Shown here piece after piece: positions 35,250 through 44,241 of a stretch of DNA of 64,000 bases. The number at the start of each line of letters is the position of its first letter. Within the stretch, counting starts at the first letter, position 1. The notes under the pieces are model-generated. The model made no database searches and was not told the origin of the DNA. It saw only the letters and a list, made by a program, of their open reading frames with translations. Position numbers and translations under genes: made by a program. This stretch comes from an uncultured Muribaculaceae bacterium (GTDB taxonomy: Bacteria > Bacteroidota > Bacteroidia > Bacteroidales > Muribaculaceae): the NCBI GenBank assembly GCA_910577585.1, contig CAJTNN010000003.1:79156-143155 (forward strand), written 5' to 3'.

Positions 35250-36062
35250 ATGGCAGCTAAAAAAATCCTTTTCGTATCGCAGGAGATCGCACCTTATCTC
35301 CCGAACGACGAAATCTCCTCGCTTTGTAAAAAACTCCCGCAGTCGCTGCAGGGCAAACGCTATGAGGTGAGAACCTTCATGCCTAAATTCGGAAATATCA
35401 ACGAACGACGCAACCAGCTACACGAGGTGATACGTCTCAGCGGTCTCAACATCGAAATCGACAACAACGACCACCCTCTTATCCTTAAGGTGGCAAGTAT
35501 GCAGCCCGTGAGAATTCAGGTATATTTTATCGACAACGATGATTATTTCACCAAAAGCGACGACGACATCGATGCCTTCGGCTCAAATCGCTCTGACAAC
35601 GATGAACGCACTCTCTACTTCGCGCGCGGCACTATGGAGACCGTCAGAAAGCTCCAGTGGCAGCCCGAACTGATACAGTGCTCGGGGTGGATCTCTTCGC
35701 TCGCGCCGGTCTACATGCGCCACCTCTACCCTGAACTCGAAGGGGTCGAGGCTCCCAAAATCATTTATTGCATCGAGCCTCACAATCCTGATATGGCCCC
35801 CATCGATCCGCAACTGCTGCGCAAACTCAATGAGGATGGCATACCCGCTGAAGTCACTGCCAAGTACGAGTCCGACAAGATGGATGTCAACACCCTGCAC
35901 CGCATGGCTATCGACAATGCCGACGCTGTGGTATTCCTCACCGAAACACCCGACCCTGAGCTGGCTCAAATCGTGGCTGACAAGAGACTGCCGGTGCTCC
36001 ATAAGAGTGAGATTGATGAGAAGGGCACCGAAGTGTTCCAGCAATTCTACGAGAATCTCTGA
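35250..36062 (+). CDS. Glycogen/starch synthase N-terminal domain protein
   Basis: From the ATG at 35250 the protein is 270 residues (an upstream GTG at 35172 would add 26 unlikely residues). It starts MAAKKILFVSQEIAPYLPNDEISSLCKKLPQSLQGKRYEVRTFMPKFG, the start of the GT5 starch synthase fold, but the usual KxGGL is replaced (PNDEISSL) and the second GT domain is absent. Catalytic activity is therefore doubtful. The protein is a standard Bacteroidetes companion of panC (divergent) and of the DUF4270 lipoprotein that follows. Its true role is unknown. Confidence 0.8.
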   Translation: MAAKKILFVSQEIAPYLPNDEISSLCKKLPQSLQGKRYEVRTFMPKFGNINERRNQLHEVIRLSGLNIEIDNNDHPLILKVASMQPVRIQVYFIDNDDYFTKSDDDIDAFGSNRSDNDERTLYFARGTMETVRKLQWQPELIQCSGWISSLAPVYMRHLYPELEGVEAPKIIYCIEPHNPDMAPIDPQLLRKLNEDGIPAEVTAKYESDKMDVNTLHRMAIDNADAVVFLTETPDPELAQIVADKRLPVLHKSEIDEKGTEVFQQFYENL

Positions 36063-36136
36063 GCCGGCGCCTAATCCCCTCTCCCCCTCCTCTCCGTCGC
36101 CACATCCTCTCAAGTTTATCACAATCCGACTCCACT

Positions 36137-37558
36137 ATGAAGCCTACACGCATCGCCATTCCGGCTCTGCTCTCCGCCATGGCGGCTCTCTCGCTCGCCT
36201 CGTGCGAAGATGAAGTGAGCCCGATCGGTGGCTCTATATTTAATGGTGAAGTGGCTATCAACGTCGATTCGCTTATCCTTAAGATTGATGCGCAGTCTAT
36301 TGAGGCTGACATCATCGACGCCCGCTCTACCACTAACCTTATCGGCAACATCAATGTGGCCGAATATGGACGCCTCTCTTCGGCCTACGTCACCCAGCTG
36401 CTTTCGGCAGCCGACCTGGCTATCCCCGATTCTATCGGTGTCAACAGAGTCGACTCCATGAAAATGGTGCTCGAGATTCCGCGCAACATGACCATCGGCG
36501 ATACTCTCGCCCCGCAGCAACTCAAGGTCTATCGCCTCAATCGCCAGCTGCCCCAGGATATCCGCAGCAACTTCAACCCGGAGGGATACTACGACCCGGC
36601 CGATGTAGTGGCCACCCGCAACTATACCCTCTCCGGCATCACCCTTCAGGATTCAGCTTTCCGCAAGGCTACAACTCTTAAAATCGCCTTCCGCATGCCT
36701 GACTCATGGGCTACTGACGCGTTCAACGCTTATCGCGCGGGCAACAGTGTCTTTGACTGGCCGGCCGACTTCAATCAAGTCTTCCCGGGCCTCTATATCG
36801 AGCCCTCTTTCGGCCGCGGCGCAATGGCAAATGTGTCGGCCACTCGACTCTTCCTCTATTACCACTATTTCATCGAGCGTAACGTGGTGGAGGATGATGT
36901 GGCGGTCAAGAAGCAGATCACCATGCGCGATTCTGTATGCCTCTTCTCAAGCTCGCCCGAAGTCATCGGCAGCTCTATACTCAATTACCGCATTTCCGAC
37001 AATCTGCTTGCCCTTAAGGCTCAGGGTAAGACTCTCATCACAGCCCCCACCGGCTATCGGGTAAGACTGAAATTCCCGGTTAATGAGCTCCTCGAGCAGT
37101 ACTGGGCTTCGGATCATAATCTTTCGGTCATCAACAATCTGACTTTTGCAATCCCGGCCACTACCATAGTCAATGATTATGGCATCGTGCCCCCGCCGGA
37201 CCTGTTGATGATCCGCACCTCTGAAATCGATGAATTCTTCGCACAGGGTAAGGTGCCTGACAATAAGACATCTTTCCGCGGCACATACTCCTCTACCAAT
37301 GGCCGCTACGAGTTCAGTTCGATGCGCGAATATATCGTGGAGCTGAAAAACAAGGCGGGCCATGTCACCGCCGATGACATCGATTTCACTCTTATTCCGG
37401 TCTCTTTCGTCACCGAATCATCATCCAACAGCTATGATGGCTCGACCACAATCTATATCACCGGATGCACCCCCTATCTCTCCAAACCCTGCATGGCGGT
37501 GCTCGACACCGACAAGGCTGCCGTGGTGTTCACCTACACCCAGCAGTTAATGAAGTAA
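36137..37558 (+). CDS. DUF4270-type lipoprotein
   Basis: The 473-residue protein has a lipoprotein signal ending SLASC (Cys23) and opens EDEVSPIGGSIFNGEVAINVDSLILKIDAQS, the DUF4270 pattern. The family is outer-membrane or surface located and of unknown function. It starts 74 bp after the glgA-like gene and ends 30 bp before folD. Confidence 0.85.
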   Translation: MKPTRIAIPALLSAMAALSLASCEDEVSPIGGSIFNGEVAINVDSLILKIDAQSIEADIIDARSTTNLIGNINVAEYGRLSSAYVTQLLSAADLAIPDSIGVNRVDSMKMVLEIPRNMTIGDTLAPQQLKVYRLNRQLPQDIRSNFNPEGYYDPADVVATRNYTLSGITLQDSAFRKATTLKIAFRMPDSWATDAFNAYRAGNSVFDWPADFNQVFPGLYIEPSFGRGAMANVSATRLFLYYHYFIERNVVEDDVAVKKQITMRDSVCLFSSSPEVIGSSILNYRISDNLLALKAQGKTLITAPTGYRVRLKFPVNELLEQYWASDHNLSVINNLTFAIPATTIVNDYGIVPPPDLLMIRTSEIDEFFAQGKVPDNKTSFRGTYSSTNGRYEFSSMREYIVELKNKAGHVTADDIDFTLIPVSFVTESSSNSYDGSTTIYITGCTPYLSKPCMAVLDTDKAAVVFTYTQQLMK

Positions 37559-37588
37559 TTCTGTTCATTACATAATCCCCATATAACT

Positions 37589-38470
37589 ATGCAGATTATC
37601 GATGGTAAAATGATGGCGGCACGCGTCAAGGAGGAAATCGCGGCCGAAGTCAAGGCCATGACCGACAATGGCGAGCGCCCCCCTCACCTCGTGGCCGTTA
37701 TTCTGGGCCACGATGGTGGCTCTGAGGCTTATGTGGCCAATAAGGAACGCAATTGCCAGGCTGTAGGATTCAAATCCACCAATCTCCGGTTTGAAGACAC
37801 AATGACCGAAGATGAGCTCCTGACTGAAATCCACCGTCTCAATAATGATCCCGAGGTAGATGGCATAATTATCCAGTTGCCCCTGCCGCGACATATCGAT
37901 GCGCAAAAGGTCAACGAGGCTCTCGATTACCATAAGGATGTAGATGGATTCCATCCCATCAATGTGGGCCGGCTGGCTCTCGGGCTTCCGGCATTCCGTC
38001 CGGCTACCCCCTCGGCTATCATCGAGTTGCTGCGCCGCTACGATATCCCCACAAAGGGGAAACACGCCGTGGTGCTCGGCCGAAGCAACATCGTTGGTAA
38101 ACCCATCGCCACAATGCTCATGCAAAAGGCGCTCCCCGGCGACTGCACCGTCACTGTCTGCCACTCTTCTACCCCCGATATCAAAGAGAAATGCCGCCAG
38201 GCTGATATAATCGTGGCTGCCCTGGGTGTGCCCGGATTCGTGACCGAAGATATGGTGCGCCCCGGCGCTGTAGTTATCGACGTAGGCACAACTCGTGTGC
38301 CCGACCCGACTGCAAAGAGTGGTTCGCGCCTGCGTGGCGATGTCGATTTCGAGGCTGTGAAGGATAAGTGTGAGTGGATCACTCCGGTGCCCGGTGGCGT
38401 AGGTCCGATGACCAACTGCATCCTCATGCTCAATACCCTCGCCGCACGCCGTGGGGAGTTCCCGGTCTGA
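37589..38470 (+). CDS. folD: Methylenetetrahydrofolate dehydrogenase/cyclohydrolase
   Basis: The 293-residue bifunctional enzyme has PHLVAVILGHDGGSEAYVANKERNCQAVGF (catalytic Lys in YVxxK, here YVANK), DGIIIQLPLPRHID, DVDGFHPINVGRL, VVLGRSNIVGKPIATML and ITPVPGGVGPMTNCIL. It interconverts one-carbon folates. It lies 30 bp after the DUF4270 gene and 58 bp before the CapA-like gene. Confidence 0.97.
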   Translation: MQIIDGKMMAARVKEEIAAEVKAMTDNGERPPHLVAVILGHDGGSEAYVANKERNCQAVGFKSTNLRFEDTMTEDELLTEIHRLNNDPEVDGIIIQLPLPRHIDAQKVNEALDYHKDVDGFHPINVGRLALGLPAFRPATPSAIIELLRRYDIPTKGKHAVVLGRSNIVGKPIATMLMQKALPGDCTVTVCHSSTPDIKEKCRQADIIVAALGVPGFVTEDMVRPGAVVIDVGTTRVPDPTAKSGSRLRGDVDFEAVKDKCEWITPVPGGVGPMTNCILMLNTLAARRGEFPV

Positions 38471-38528
38471 AAAAGCCCGGCCTACAAGTACGATTCATTG
38501 CTTAAGCATCTCCGAATATCAGATTCTT

Positions 38529-39623
38529 ATGCTCACCATTCTCCTTTTCTCTCTATTAAGTTTTATAATAGGTGCCGACGCCCGTGCTTCTGAAAAGCCG
38601 GGCGTTGACCTTATATTCGTGGGTGATGCCATGCAGCATCAGGCGCAACTTGACCAAGCGCTGGCTGAAGGTGGCGGCTCGGCCCACGATTATTCAGGAT
38701 GTTTCCCTCTCATCGCCCCCGTCATCACTGAAGCTGATTATGCGGTGTGCAATCTCGAAGTGCCGCTCGGAGGTGGCCCGGTATATAGCGGCTACCCCTG
38801 CTTCTCTGCCCCCGACAGCTATGCCGAGGCGTTGCGTGATGCAGGGTTCGACCTCTTCCTGACCGCCAATAATCATTGCCTCGACTCGGGCGACAAGGCG
38901 GCACGCCGCACTCTGAAGGCTCTCGATGCCCTGGGCGTAGACCATATCGGCACCTATCATGACGCGGCGCAGCGCGATTCGCTTGTGCCATTCGTAAAGG
39001 ATATTAATGGCATACGATTCGGATTCCTTAACTACACCTACGGCACCAACGGCATACCACCGCGCGATGGCATGGAGGTGGCTATGATCGACCGCGACCG
39101 TATCGCTCGGGAAATAGCCCTCACCCGGCAGGCCGGTGCCGAGATACTGTGCGTCACCATGCATTGGGGCATAGAATATGTGCTTAATGAGAATGCCGGG
39201 CAACGCCAGCTGGCCCAATTCCTCGTCGACCAGGGAGCCGACCTTATCATCGGTGGCCATCCGCATGTGGTGCAGCCCATGAGGGTGGTGCATAATCCGA
39301 AGGAGGATAAGGATGTGCTCGTGGTCTACTCGCTCGGTAATTTCATCTCGAATATGAAGACTACCGACACACGCGGCGGCGCGCTCGTGAAGGTGCGCGT
39401 GGAGCGCGATGAAAATGGCCGTGCTACTTTCAAGAATGCCGCCTACGACCTCTTCTATTGCGCCAAACCGGTAGGACCCGATTCAAACTTCAAGGTTATC
39501 CCATCGTCGCTCGCGCCGGAGCATGTGCCGCAGGCCGAATGGCAGAAGTGGCTGCTCTTCGAACGCTCTGCCACCCGACTCTTTGACAAAGAGAATGTGC
39601 AGGTGCCCCGAATCCCCAACTGA
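38529..39623 (+). CDS. CapA/PgsA-like secreted metallophosphatase-fold protein
   Basis: The 364-residue protein (start at ATG 38529, giving signal peptide MLTILLFSLLSFIIGADARA) has FVGDAM (Asp metal ligand), DYAVCNLEVPL, FLTANNHCLDSG, VTMHWGIEYV and IIGGHPHVVQPM, the motif set of the PGA_cap family related to calcineurin-type phosphoesterases. Members include capsule synthesis protein CapA, but most are of unknown substrate. A terminator follows. Confidence 0.88.
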   Translation: MLTILLFSLLSFIIGADARASEKPGVDLIFVGDAMQHQAQLDQALAEGGGSAHDYSGCFPLIAPVITEADYAVCNLEVPLGGGPVYSGYPCFSAPDSYAEALRDAGFDLFLTANNHCLDSGDKAARRTLKALDALGVDHIGTYHDAAQRDSLVPFVKDINGIRFGFLNYTYGTNGIPPRDGMEVAMIDRDRIAREIALTRQAGAEILCVTMHWGIEYVLNENAGQRQLAQFLVDQGADLIIGGHPHVVQPMRVVHNPKEDKDVLVVYSLGNFISNMKTTDTRGGALVKVRVERDENGRATFKNAAYDLFYCAKPVGPDSNFKVIPSSLAPEHVPQAEWQKWLLFERSATRLFDKENVQVPRIPN

Positions 39624-39664
39624 TTCCCCCTCACAATTTTCACCCACCCTCCACCCTAAGCATC

Positions 39665-39704
39665 AAGCCTGCCGGATTCGAATATCATCGATTCCGGCAG
39701 GCTT
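39665..39704 (+). terminator. Terminator after the CapA-like gene
   Basis: AAGCCTGCCGGA (39665-39676) pairs perfectly with TCCGGCAGGCTT (39693-39704), followed by GTTT. Confidence 0.75.
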
Positions 39705-39824
39705 GTTTACGAGAGCAAAGTTATTAATCACGGTAAAAAATGAGACTTTTCGCCGCAAATTTAAGGAGAATATTTGGTGTTGATATAAATGAGCGTCAGC
39801 GCAAGGTTGTCAACCGCCTTTGGA

Positions 39825-39861
39825 AATCATTTGCATGATTATCAAATTTGCTAATTTGATA
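39825..39861 (+). promoter_or_regulatory. Tandem palindromes over the higBA promoter (likely HigA operator)
   Basis: AATCAT-TTGC-ATGATT (39825-39840) and TATCAAATT-TGCT-AATTTGATA (39840-39861) are both perfect inverted repeats with similar 4-nt centres. The second covers the -33 box. Type II antitoxins of the HigA class bind such sites to repress their own operon. Confidence 0.75.
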
Positions 39862-39878
39862 AACTTTCACTAACTTTG
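39847..39878 (+). promoter_or_regulatory. Promoter of higBA
   Basis: TTTG (39847-39850), 20-bp spacer, TAACTTTG (39871-39878): full consensus match, 25 bp before the HigB start. Confidence 0.88.
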
Positions 39879-39902
39879 CAACGTTGCTAATAAGGACATC
39901 AT

Positions 39903-40220
39903 ATGATAGTTACCTACGAAGAGGAATACCTGCGCCAACTGTACGAAGATGGACGGTGCAAGGACAAGAAGCACCGCTATCAACCAGACATAGTGCGCCG
40001 CTATCAAAAGGCAATTCGCTTTTTGATAGCTGCCTCGTCTATAGAGGCTTTATGGCCCATCAAGTCGCTCCATTATGAGGTACTTACGGGGGAGAAAGCG
40101 GGGCGTTCTTCAGTGAGAGTTAATGATCAATACCGCATTGAGTTTACAGTATCTCAAACTGATGAAGAACCGATATTAACTATATGCAATGTCGTTGAAT
40201 TGTCAAACCATTATAAATAG
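39903..40220 (+). CDS. higB: HigB-like type II toxin
   Basis: The 105-residue protein has the RelE/HigB fold pattern: RRYQKAIRFLIAASSIEALWPIKSLHYEVLTGEKAGRSSVRVNDQYRIEFTVS. The RSSVRVNDQYRIEF segment is the conserved beta-sheet of the toxin that cleaves ribosome-bound mRNA. It lies 6 bp before its antitoxin gene, toxin first as in higBA modules. No inactivating lesion is visible. Confidence 0.88.
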   Translation: MIVTYEEEYLRQLYEDGRCKDKKHRYQPDIVRRYQKAIRFLIAASSIEALWPIKSLHYEVLTGEKAGRSSVRVNDQYRIEFTVSQTDEEPILTICNVVELSNHYK

Positions 40221-40226
40221 AGAGTC

Positions 40227-40574
40227 ATGGCTATAATATTAAAGGGCGTTGACCCCAATATGATTGCAAACAACCTTAACCCAAGCCAACCTATCCATCC
40301 TGGAGAAATGATAAAAGATGAGATAGAGTATCGCGGCATTTCGCAAAAAGATTTAGCTGCAGAGATTGGCATACCGGCATCAGTACTGAATGCAGTACTG
40401 AACGGCAAAAGAGCTGTCACCACCGAATATGCGCTGCTCCTTGAAGCCGCACTTGGCATAGATGCTGACATTTGGCTGAAGTTGCAGGCCGACTATAACA
40501 AGCAGGTAGCCAAATCCAATCCTTCATTCATGGCCCGCATTAACCGTATTCGCAATGTGGCTGCATTTCTTTGA
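40227..40574 (+). CDS. higA: HigA-like XRE antitoxin
   Basis: The 115-residue protein has QPIHPGEMIKDEIEYRGISQKDLAAEIGIPASVLNAVLNGKRAVTTEYALLLEAALGI, the HigA helix-turn-helix with its typical HPGE lead. It should neutralise HigB and repress the operon at the palindromes upstream. Confidence 0.92.
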   Translation: MAIILKGVDPNMIANNLNPSQPIHPGEMIKDEIEYRGISQKDLAAEIGIPASVLNAVLNGKRAVTTEYALLLEAALGIDADIWLKLQADYNKQVAKSNPSFMARINRIRNVAAFL

Positions 40575-40635
40575 TTATTACGGAAACAACACTATATACG
40601 GGAATGGAGTATCCCCGACATCTGGGGATAATCTA

Positions 40636-40675
40636 AATATGCCTGGCAGAAGTAATAAATTCTGCCAGGCATATT
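40636..40675. terminator. Hairpin between convergent higA and lipoprotein gene
   Basis: A perfect 16-bp stem (40636-40651 with 40660-40675; ATGCCTGGCAGA core) with an 8-nt loop. T content after it is modest on both strands. Likely bidirectional terminator. Confidence 0.7.
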
Positions 40676-40727
40676 TCATTCGTCCCAATGTCTTGAGTAT
40701 ATGCAATTGTGAGTATATGCAATTGCA

Positions 40728-41996
40728 TCAAGAGGCTTTCACGAGCGACAGACCGATTTCAAGTCGCGTGGTCTTTGTCAGATAACCCGGGAGTGCCTGC
40801 AACAGAGCACCTACCTGTTCGGGCTTGACGCCCGGCAAATCGAGTTTACCAAGCTCTTGCTGAAGAAGCGCCGACAATTCGGGATTCTTCAACACATTCT
40901 GAAGCACTGTGGCAAGGAATGTCACACTTGTGGCAGTGTCGAAATATAAATCAGCACCCACGGCAGTAGGTTCAAGCGCCATCGGCACGCCACCCGCTAT
41001 CTGCGGAGCCAACGACTCTATCATCACCATCAGCAACGCCTTGGTCACAGCCGGATCCATCATCACCGATGTGGCATCCGACCCAGTCTCTGACGCTGCC
41101 TTGAACATCTCGGCAAAGTCAAACTTCTCATCATTCTTGTTGTTGGACGTAGCGAGCAGGAACTCCGAGAACACCGATAGCGGATTAAGATAAAGTTTCA
41201 CGCCATTCTCAGCCGGTACATACTGAATCATGTTGCCACACGTAGTTGCCACATGCGCCGCACCCCCAAGAGTGCTCACATACATCACCGGCACATTACC
41301 CGACTCCGTCAAGGCCATCGTCTTCACCAGACTGCAGAAGGCCTGAGCAAGCGATGTGTAGGCTGTACCCTCATACACGGGTATCACCGGAGCCACCACA
41401 ATTCCCTTGAGCACCTCCGACAACGGAATCTCAATCCCTGCGGCAGGATCAAGCTCCCATACCAGATGAAACGGCATCGAGGTGATATCCATCAATCCCT
41501 CTCGCTTTAGCGGAGCCGGAGCAAACACATTGCCGGCAAGCATCGTATTCTTCAGCTTGCAATCCGTCAGACTGAATGTCATCTTATCTTTACCCACCTC
41601 GCCGGCATATTTGAAAGTCAAGTAATCTGTAGACCCGTCGCCACTCACTACATAGACCCCGTCGCCGGCGGTATATGGCGCCGACAATGTCAGCACAGCA
41701 TCTCCAGGCGTGATACCCGGTCCCTGAAGCTGACCTGTAAGTCCTGCCCCGGCTATCTCGCTGAGGTCAAGTATTGAATTGAAGGTCATATCCAACTTCC
41801 CTCCATCCTTATCCACCTTCACCACAGCTCTCTTTCCGGGCATAGCCTCACCTTGATAATATAGCTCAAGGCCGGTGCCGGTATACGTAGCCTCACTCAT
41901 ATCAGGCAACGGAGCCGGACTGTCATCCTTGCTGCATCCTCCGGCCAGAGCCAGAGCCAACAGCGAGGTCATCGATATCAAAAAATTGCTTCTCAT
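40728..41996 (-). CDS. Lipoprotein of unknown function (possibly DUF4925)
   Basis: From the ATG at 41996 the protein is 422 residues with a lipoprotein signal (MRSNFLISMTSLLALALAGGC). A further upstream start (42068) would place 24 non-signal residues in front and is rejected. The mature part begins SKDDSPAPLPDMSEATYTGTGLELYYQGEAMPGKRAVV, and an N-terminal beta region (YTGTGL...LDLSEIAG) is followed by a helical half. The pattern resembles Bacteroidetes DUF4925 lipoproteins, but I am not certain. Confidence 0.7.
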   Translation of the reverse strand: MRSNFLISMTSLLALALAGGCSKDDSPAPLPDMSEATYTGTGLELYYQGEAMPGKRAVVKVDKDGGKLDMTFNSILDLSEIAGAGLTGQLQGPGITPGDAVLTLSAPYTAGDGVYVVSGDGSTDYLTFKYAGEVGKDKMTFSLTDCKLKNTMLAGNVFAPAPLKREGLMDITSMPFHLVWELDPAAGIEIPLSEVLKGIVVAPVIPVYEGTAYTSLAQAFCSLVKTMALTESGNVPVMYVSTLGGAAHVATTCGNMIQYVPAENGVKLYLNPLSVFSEFLLATSNNKNDEKFDFAEMFKAASETGSDATSVMMDPAVTKALLMVMIESLAPQIAGGVPMALEPTAVGADLYFDTATSVTFLATVLQNVLKNPELSALLQQELGKLDLPGVKPEQVGALLQALPGYLTKTTRLEIGLSLVKAS

Positions 41997-42147
41997 AAAT
42001 GCAGATATAGTTACATAGCAAAAATAGCAAAAAAATTCATCAGTCGCAAGTTCCACGGGCGCCGGCACGCACGACTCGAGATTTCACGAATCCGCGCTGC
42101 ATCCCCTGCCACGAGGCAAACCTGCGCCGGCAGAACCATATGCTGAT

Positions 42148-42330
42148 AAGTATCTCTCAAAAATTAGCTATGCATTATTTTTGAGGATTTTTTGAGTGAT
42201 TTTCGTCGGCTGAGGAAGGAGCTTAGCGAGCTAAGCGACTGACGAAGACGGCGAAAAGCGCCAAAAAAGACCAAAAAGAATCATAGCTCAAAAATTTTTT
42301 CAAATATAAACTAATTTTTGAGAGATACTT
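42148..42330. repeat. 183-bp nested palindromic element with perfect 20-bp ends, family A
   Basis: AAGTATCTCTCAAAAATTAG (42148-42167) and CTAATTTTTGAGAGATACTT (42311-42330) are perfect inverted repeats. Inner arms (TTTTCGTCGGC against GACGGCGAAAA) surround a central hairpin GCTTAG-CGAG-CTAAGC (42221-42236). The left 55 bp recur at 57152-57213 in reverse, and partly at 46158-46239 and 22131-22150. No open frame is present, so it resembles a non-autonomous mobile element or an RNA-structured repeat. Confidence 0.88.
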
Positions 42331-42589
42331 AATAATATTACCCTACAGCACCCGAAAATGTTCATCGCTCCAAAAATATAAGTAAAGCATCTTCCGGATG
42401 GCCGAGGGTAGAGAGGCCGGAATGAGCTGAAGTGGATATCGATGCTGATTAATAAGTGTGGGCTGAGGGGTAGATGTCATGCGGATATGTTTTGCAGCAG
42501 GAAATTTGAATTTTGAGAGGGCGGAAAACATGTTATTGAGCAGGATTTGCAAAAAGAGTGAAATTTTGCCAAAAGAAATGTCGAAAACG

Positions 42590-42621
42590 TTTGGGCGGAT
42601 GAAAAAAAGATTGTACTTTTG
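42590..42621 (+). promoter_or_regulatory. Promoter of gdhA
   Basis: TTTG (42590-42593), 20-bp spacer, TACTTTTG (42614-42621): full consensus match; leader about 90 nt. Confidence 0.88.
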
Positions 42622-42715
42622 TCTGCAGAAACACGGGGGCCGAATTTCATCCACTCCTCATAGACCAGGATGAAGGCGCCCCGCCCGAATTAACCAAAAA
42701 TCTAAACTGACAAAC

Positions 42716-44053
42716 ATGAACATTAATGAGATTATGGCCGGTCTTGAGGCCAAACACCCCGGCGAGAAGGAGTATCTCCAGGCTGTGAAGGAAGTGCTGA
42801 TGAGCGTAGAAGAAGTCTACAACCAGCATCCCGAATTCGAGAAGGCCCGCATCATCGAGCGCATGGTTGAGCCTGACCGCATCTTCACTTTCCGTGTGAC
42901 ATGGGTTGACGACAAGGGTGAGGTGCAGAACAACATCGGCTACCGTGTGCAGTTCAACAACGCTATCGGCCCCTACAAGGGTGGTATCCGTTTCCACGCT
43001 TCGGTGAATCTCTCAATCCTGAAATTCCTCGGCTTCGAGCAGACATTCAAAAACGCTCTGACCACTCTCCCGATGGGTGGCGGCAAAGGTGGCTCTGACT
43101 TCAGCCCCCGTGGCAAGAGCGACGCTGAAATCATGCGTTTCTGCCAGGCCTTCATTCTTGAGCTCTGGCGCAACCTCGGTCCTGACCGCGACGTACCCGC
43201 TGGTGATATAGGTGTTGGTGGCCGCGAAGTTGGCTACATGTATGGCATGTACAAGAAACTCGCCCGCGAAAACACAGGCACATTCACCGGCAAGGGCCTC
43301 AGCTTCGGCGGCTCTCTGATCCGTCCGGAGGCTACCGGCTTCGGCGCTCTCTACTATGTAGTCAACGTGCTCAAAGACCTCGGCACTACTATCGAGGGTA
43401 AGACTATCGCAATCTCTGGCTTCGGCAACGTGGCTTGGGGCGCAGCTACCAAGGCTACTGAGCTCGGCGGTAAGGTTGTCACTATCTCAGGTCCTGACGG
43501 CTACATCTACGACCCCGCAGGTCTCGACAACGAGAAGATCGCCTACATGCTCGAACTCCGCGCATCTGGCAACGACGTTGTGGCTCCCTATGCTGAGAAG
43601 TTCCCCGGCAGCACATTCTATGCCGGCAAGAAACCCTGGGAGCAGAAAGTGGACATCGCTCTCCCCTGCGCAACTCAGAACGAGCTCAACGGCGAAGACG
43701 CCAAGAAACTCATCGCCAACGGCGTTATGCTCTGCGCTGAGGTTTCCAACATGGGTTGCACTCCAGAGGCTATCGACGCATTCATCGAGGCTAAGCTTCC
43801 TTACGCTCCCGGTAAGGCTGTCAACGCAGGTGGCGTAGCAGTTTCTGGCCTTGAGATGACTCAGGACGCTGAGCACCTCATGTGGACTGCCGAAGAGGTA
43901 GACGCTAAGCTCCACCAGATCATGAACTCTATCCACTCAGCTTGCGTATTCTACGGCCAGCAGCCCGACGGCTACATCAACTACATGAAGGGTGCCAACA
44001 TCGCAGGCTTCATGAAGGTGGCTGACGCAATGCTCGGACAGGGCATCATCTAA
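42716..44053 (+). CDS. gdhA: NADP-type glutamate dehydrogenase
   Basis: The 445-residue protein is of the hexameric small GDH type. GPYKGGIRFHASVNLSILKFLGFEQTFKNALTTLPMGGGKGGSDFSPRGKSD contains the substrate-binding lysines and the catalytic region; ISGFGNVAWGAATKATELGG is the dinucleotide-binding loop. It assimilates ammonia into glutamate. It has its own promoter and terminator, so it is monocistronic. Codon use looks optimised (frequent GCT, CTC, AAG), as in highly expressed genes. Confidence 0.96.
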   Translation: MNINEIMAGLEAKHPGEKEYLQAVKEVLMSVEEVYNQHPEFEKARIIERMVEPDRIFTFRVTWVDDKGEVQNNIGYRVQFNNAIGPYKGGIRFHASVNLSILKFLGFEQTFKNALTTLPMGGGKGGSDFSPRGKSDAEIMRFCQAFILELWRNLGPDRDVPAGDIGVGGREVGYMYGMYKKLARENTGTFTGKGLSFGGSLIRPEATGFGALYYVVNVLKDLGTTIEGKTIAISGFGNVAWGAATKATELGGKVVTISGPDGYIYDPAGLDNEKIAYMLELRASGNDVVAPYAEKFPGSTFYAGKKPWEQKVDIALPCATQNELNGEDAKKLIANGVMLCAEVSNMGCTPEAIDAFIEAKLPYAPGKAVNAGGVAVSGLEMTQDAEHLMWTAEEVDAKLHQIMNSIHSACVFYGQQPDGYINYMKGANIAGFMKVADAMLGQGII

Positions 44054-44089
44054 TCTGCCTTTCGCTTAAGTAGAAACCTAAAAATATGG

Positions 44090-44128
44090 TCTGCCCCGGA
44101 TTCCATCTGGATTCCGGGGCAGATTTTG
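44090..44128 (+). terminator. Terminator of gdhA
   Basis: TCTGCCCCGGA (44090-44100) pairs with TCCGGGGCAGA (44113-44123), followed by TTTTG. A 15-bp unit (GCAGATTTTGTTATT) overlapping its right arm and tail is then repeated in tandem to about 44149. Confidence 0.88.
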
Positions 44129-44241
44129 TTATTGCAGATTTTGTTATTAGTGCTGGATGATGCTATCGGCCGGTTGATAGCCGGCCGGCAGATAGGTGCC
44201 AAATGATAGCCGGCTTGGATTGGCTAACTATGCCGGATGGA

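Larger units (their letters stand above)
41997..42715. other. 719-bp divergent intergenic region
   Basis: No credible gene lies here. It holds the nested palindromic element at 42148-42330 and the gdhA promoter at 42590-42621. The stretch 42331-42589 shows nothing I can interpret. Confidence 0.7.

Noticed and set aside
42343..42654. 103-codon minus frame in the gap before gdhA
   Set aside because: It crosses the gdhA promoter on the opposite strand, has no recognisable sequence pattern and no promoter.
44119..44220. Tandem 15-mer and GATAGCCGG repeats after gdhA
   Set aside because: Likely a simple local duplication next to the terminator; nothing ties them to a function.
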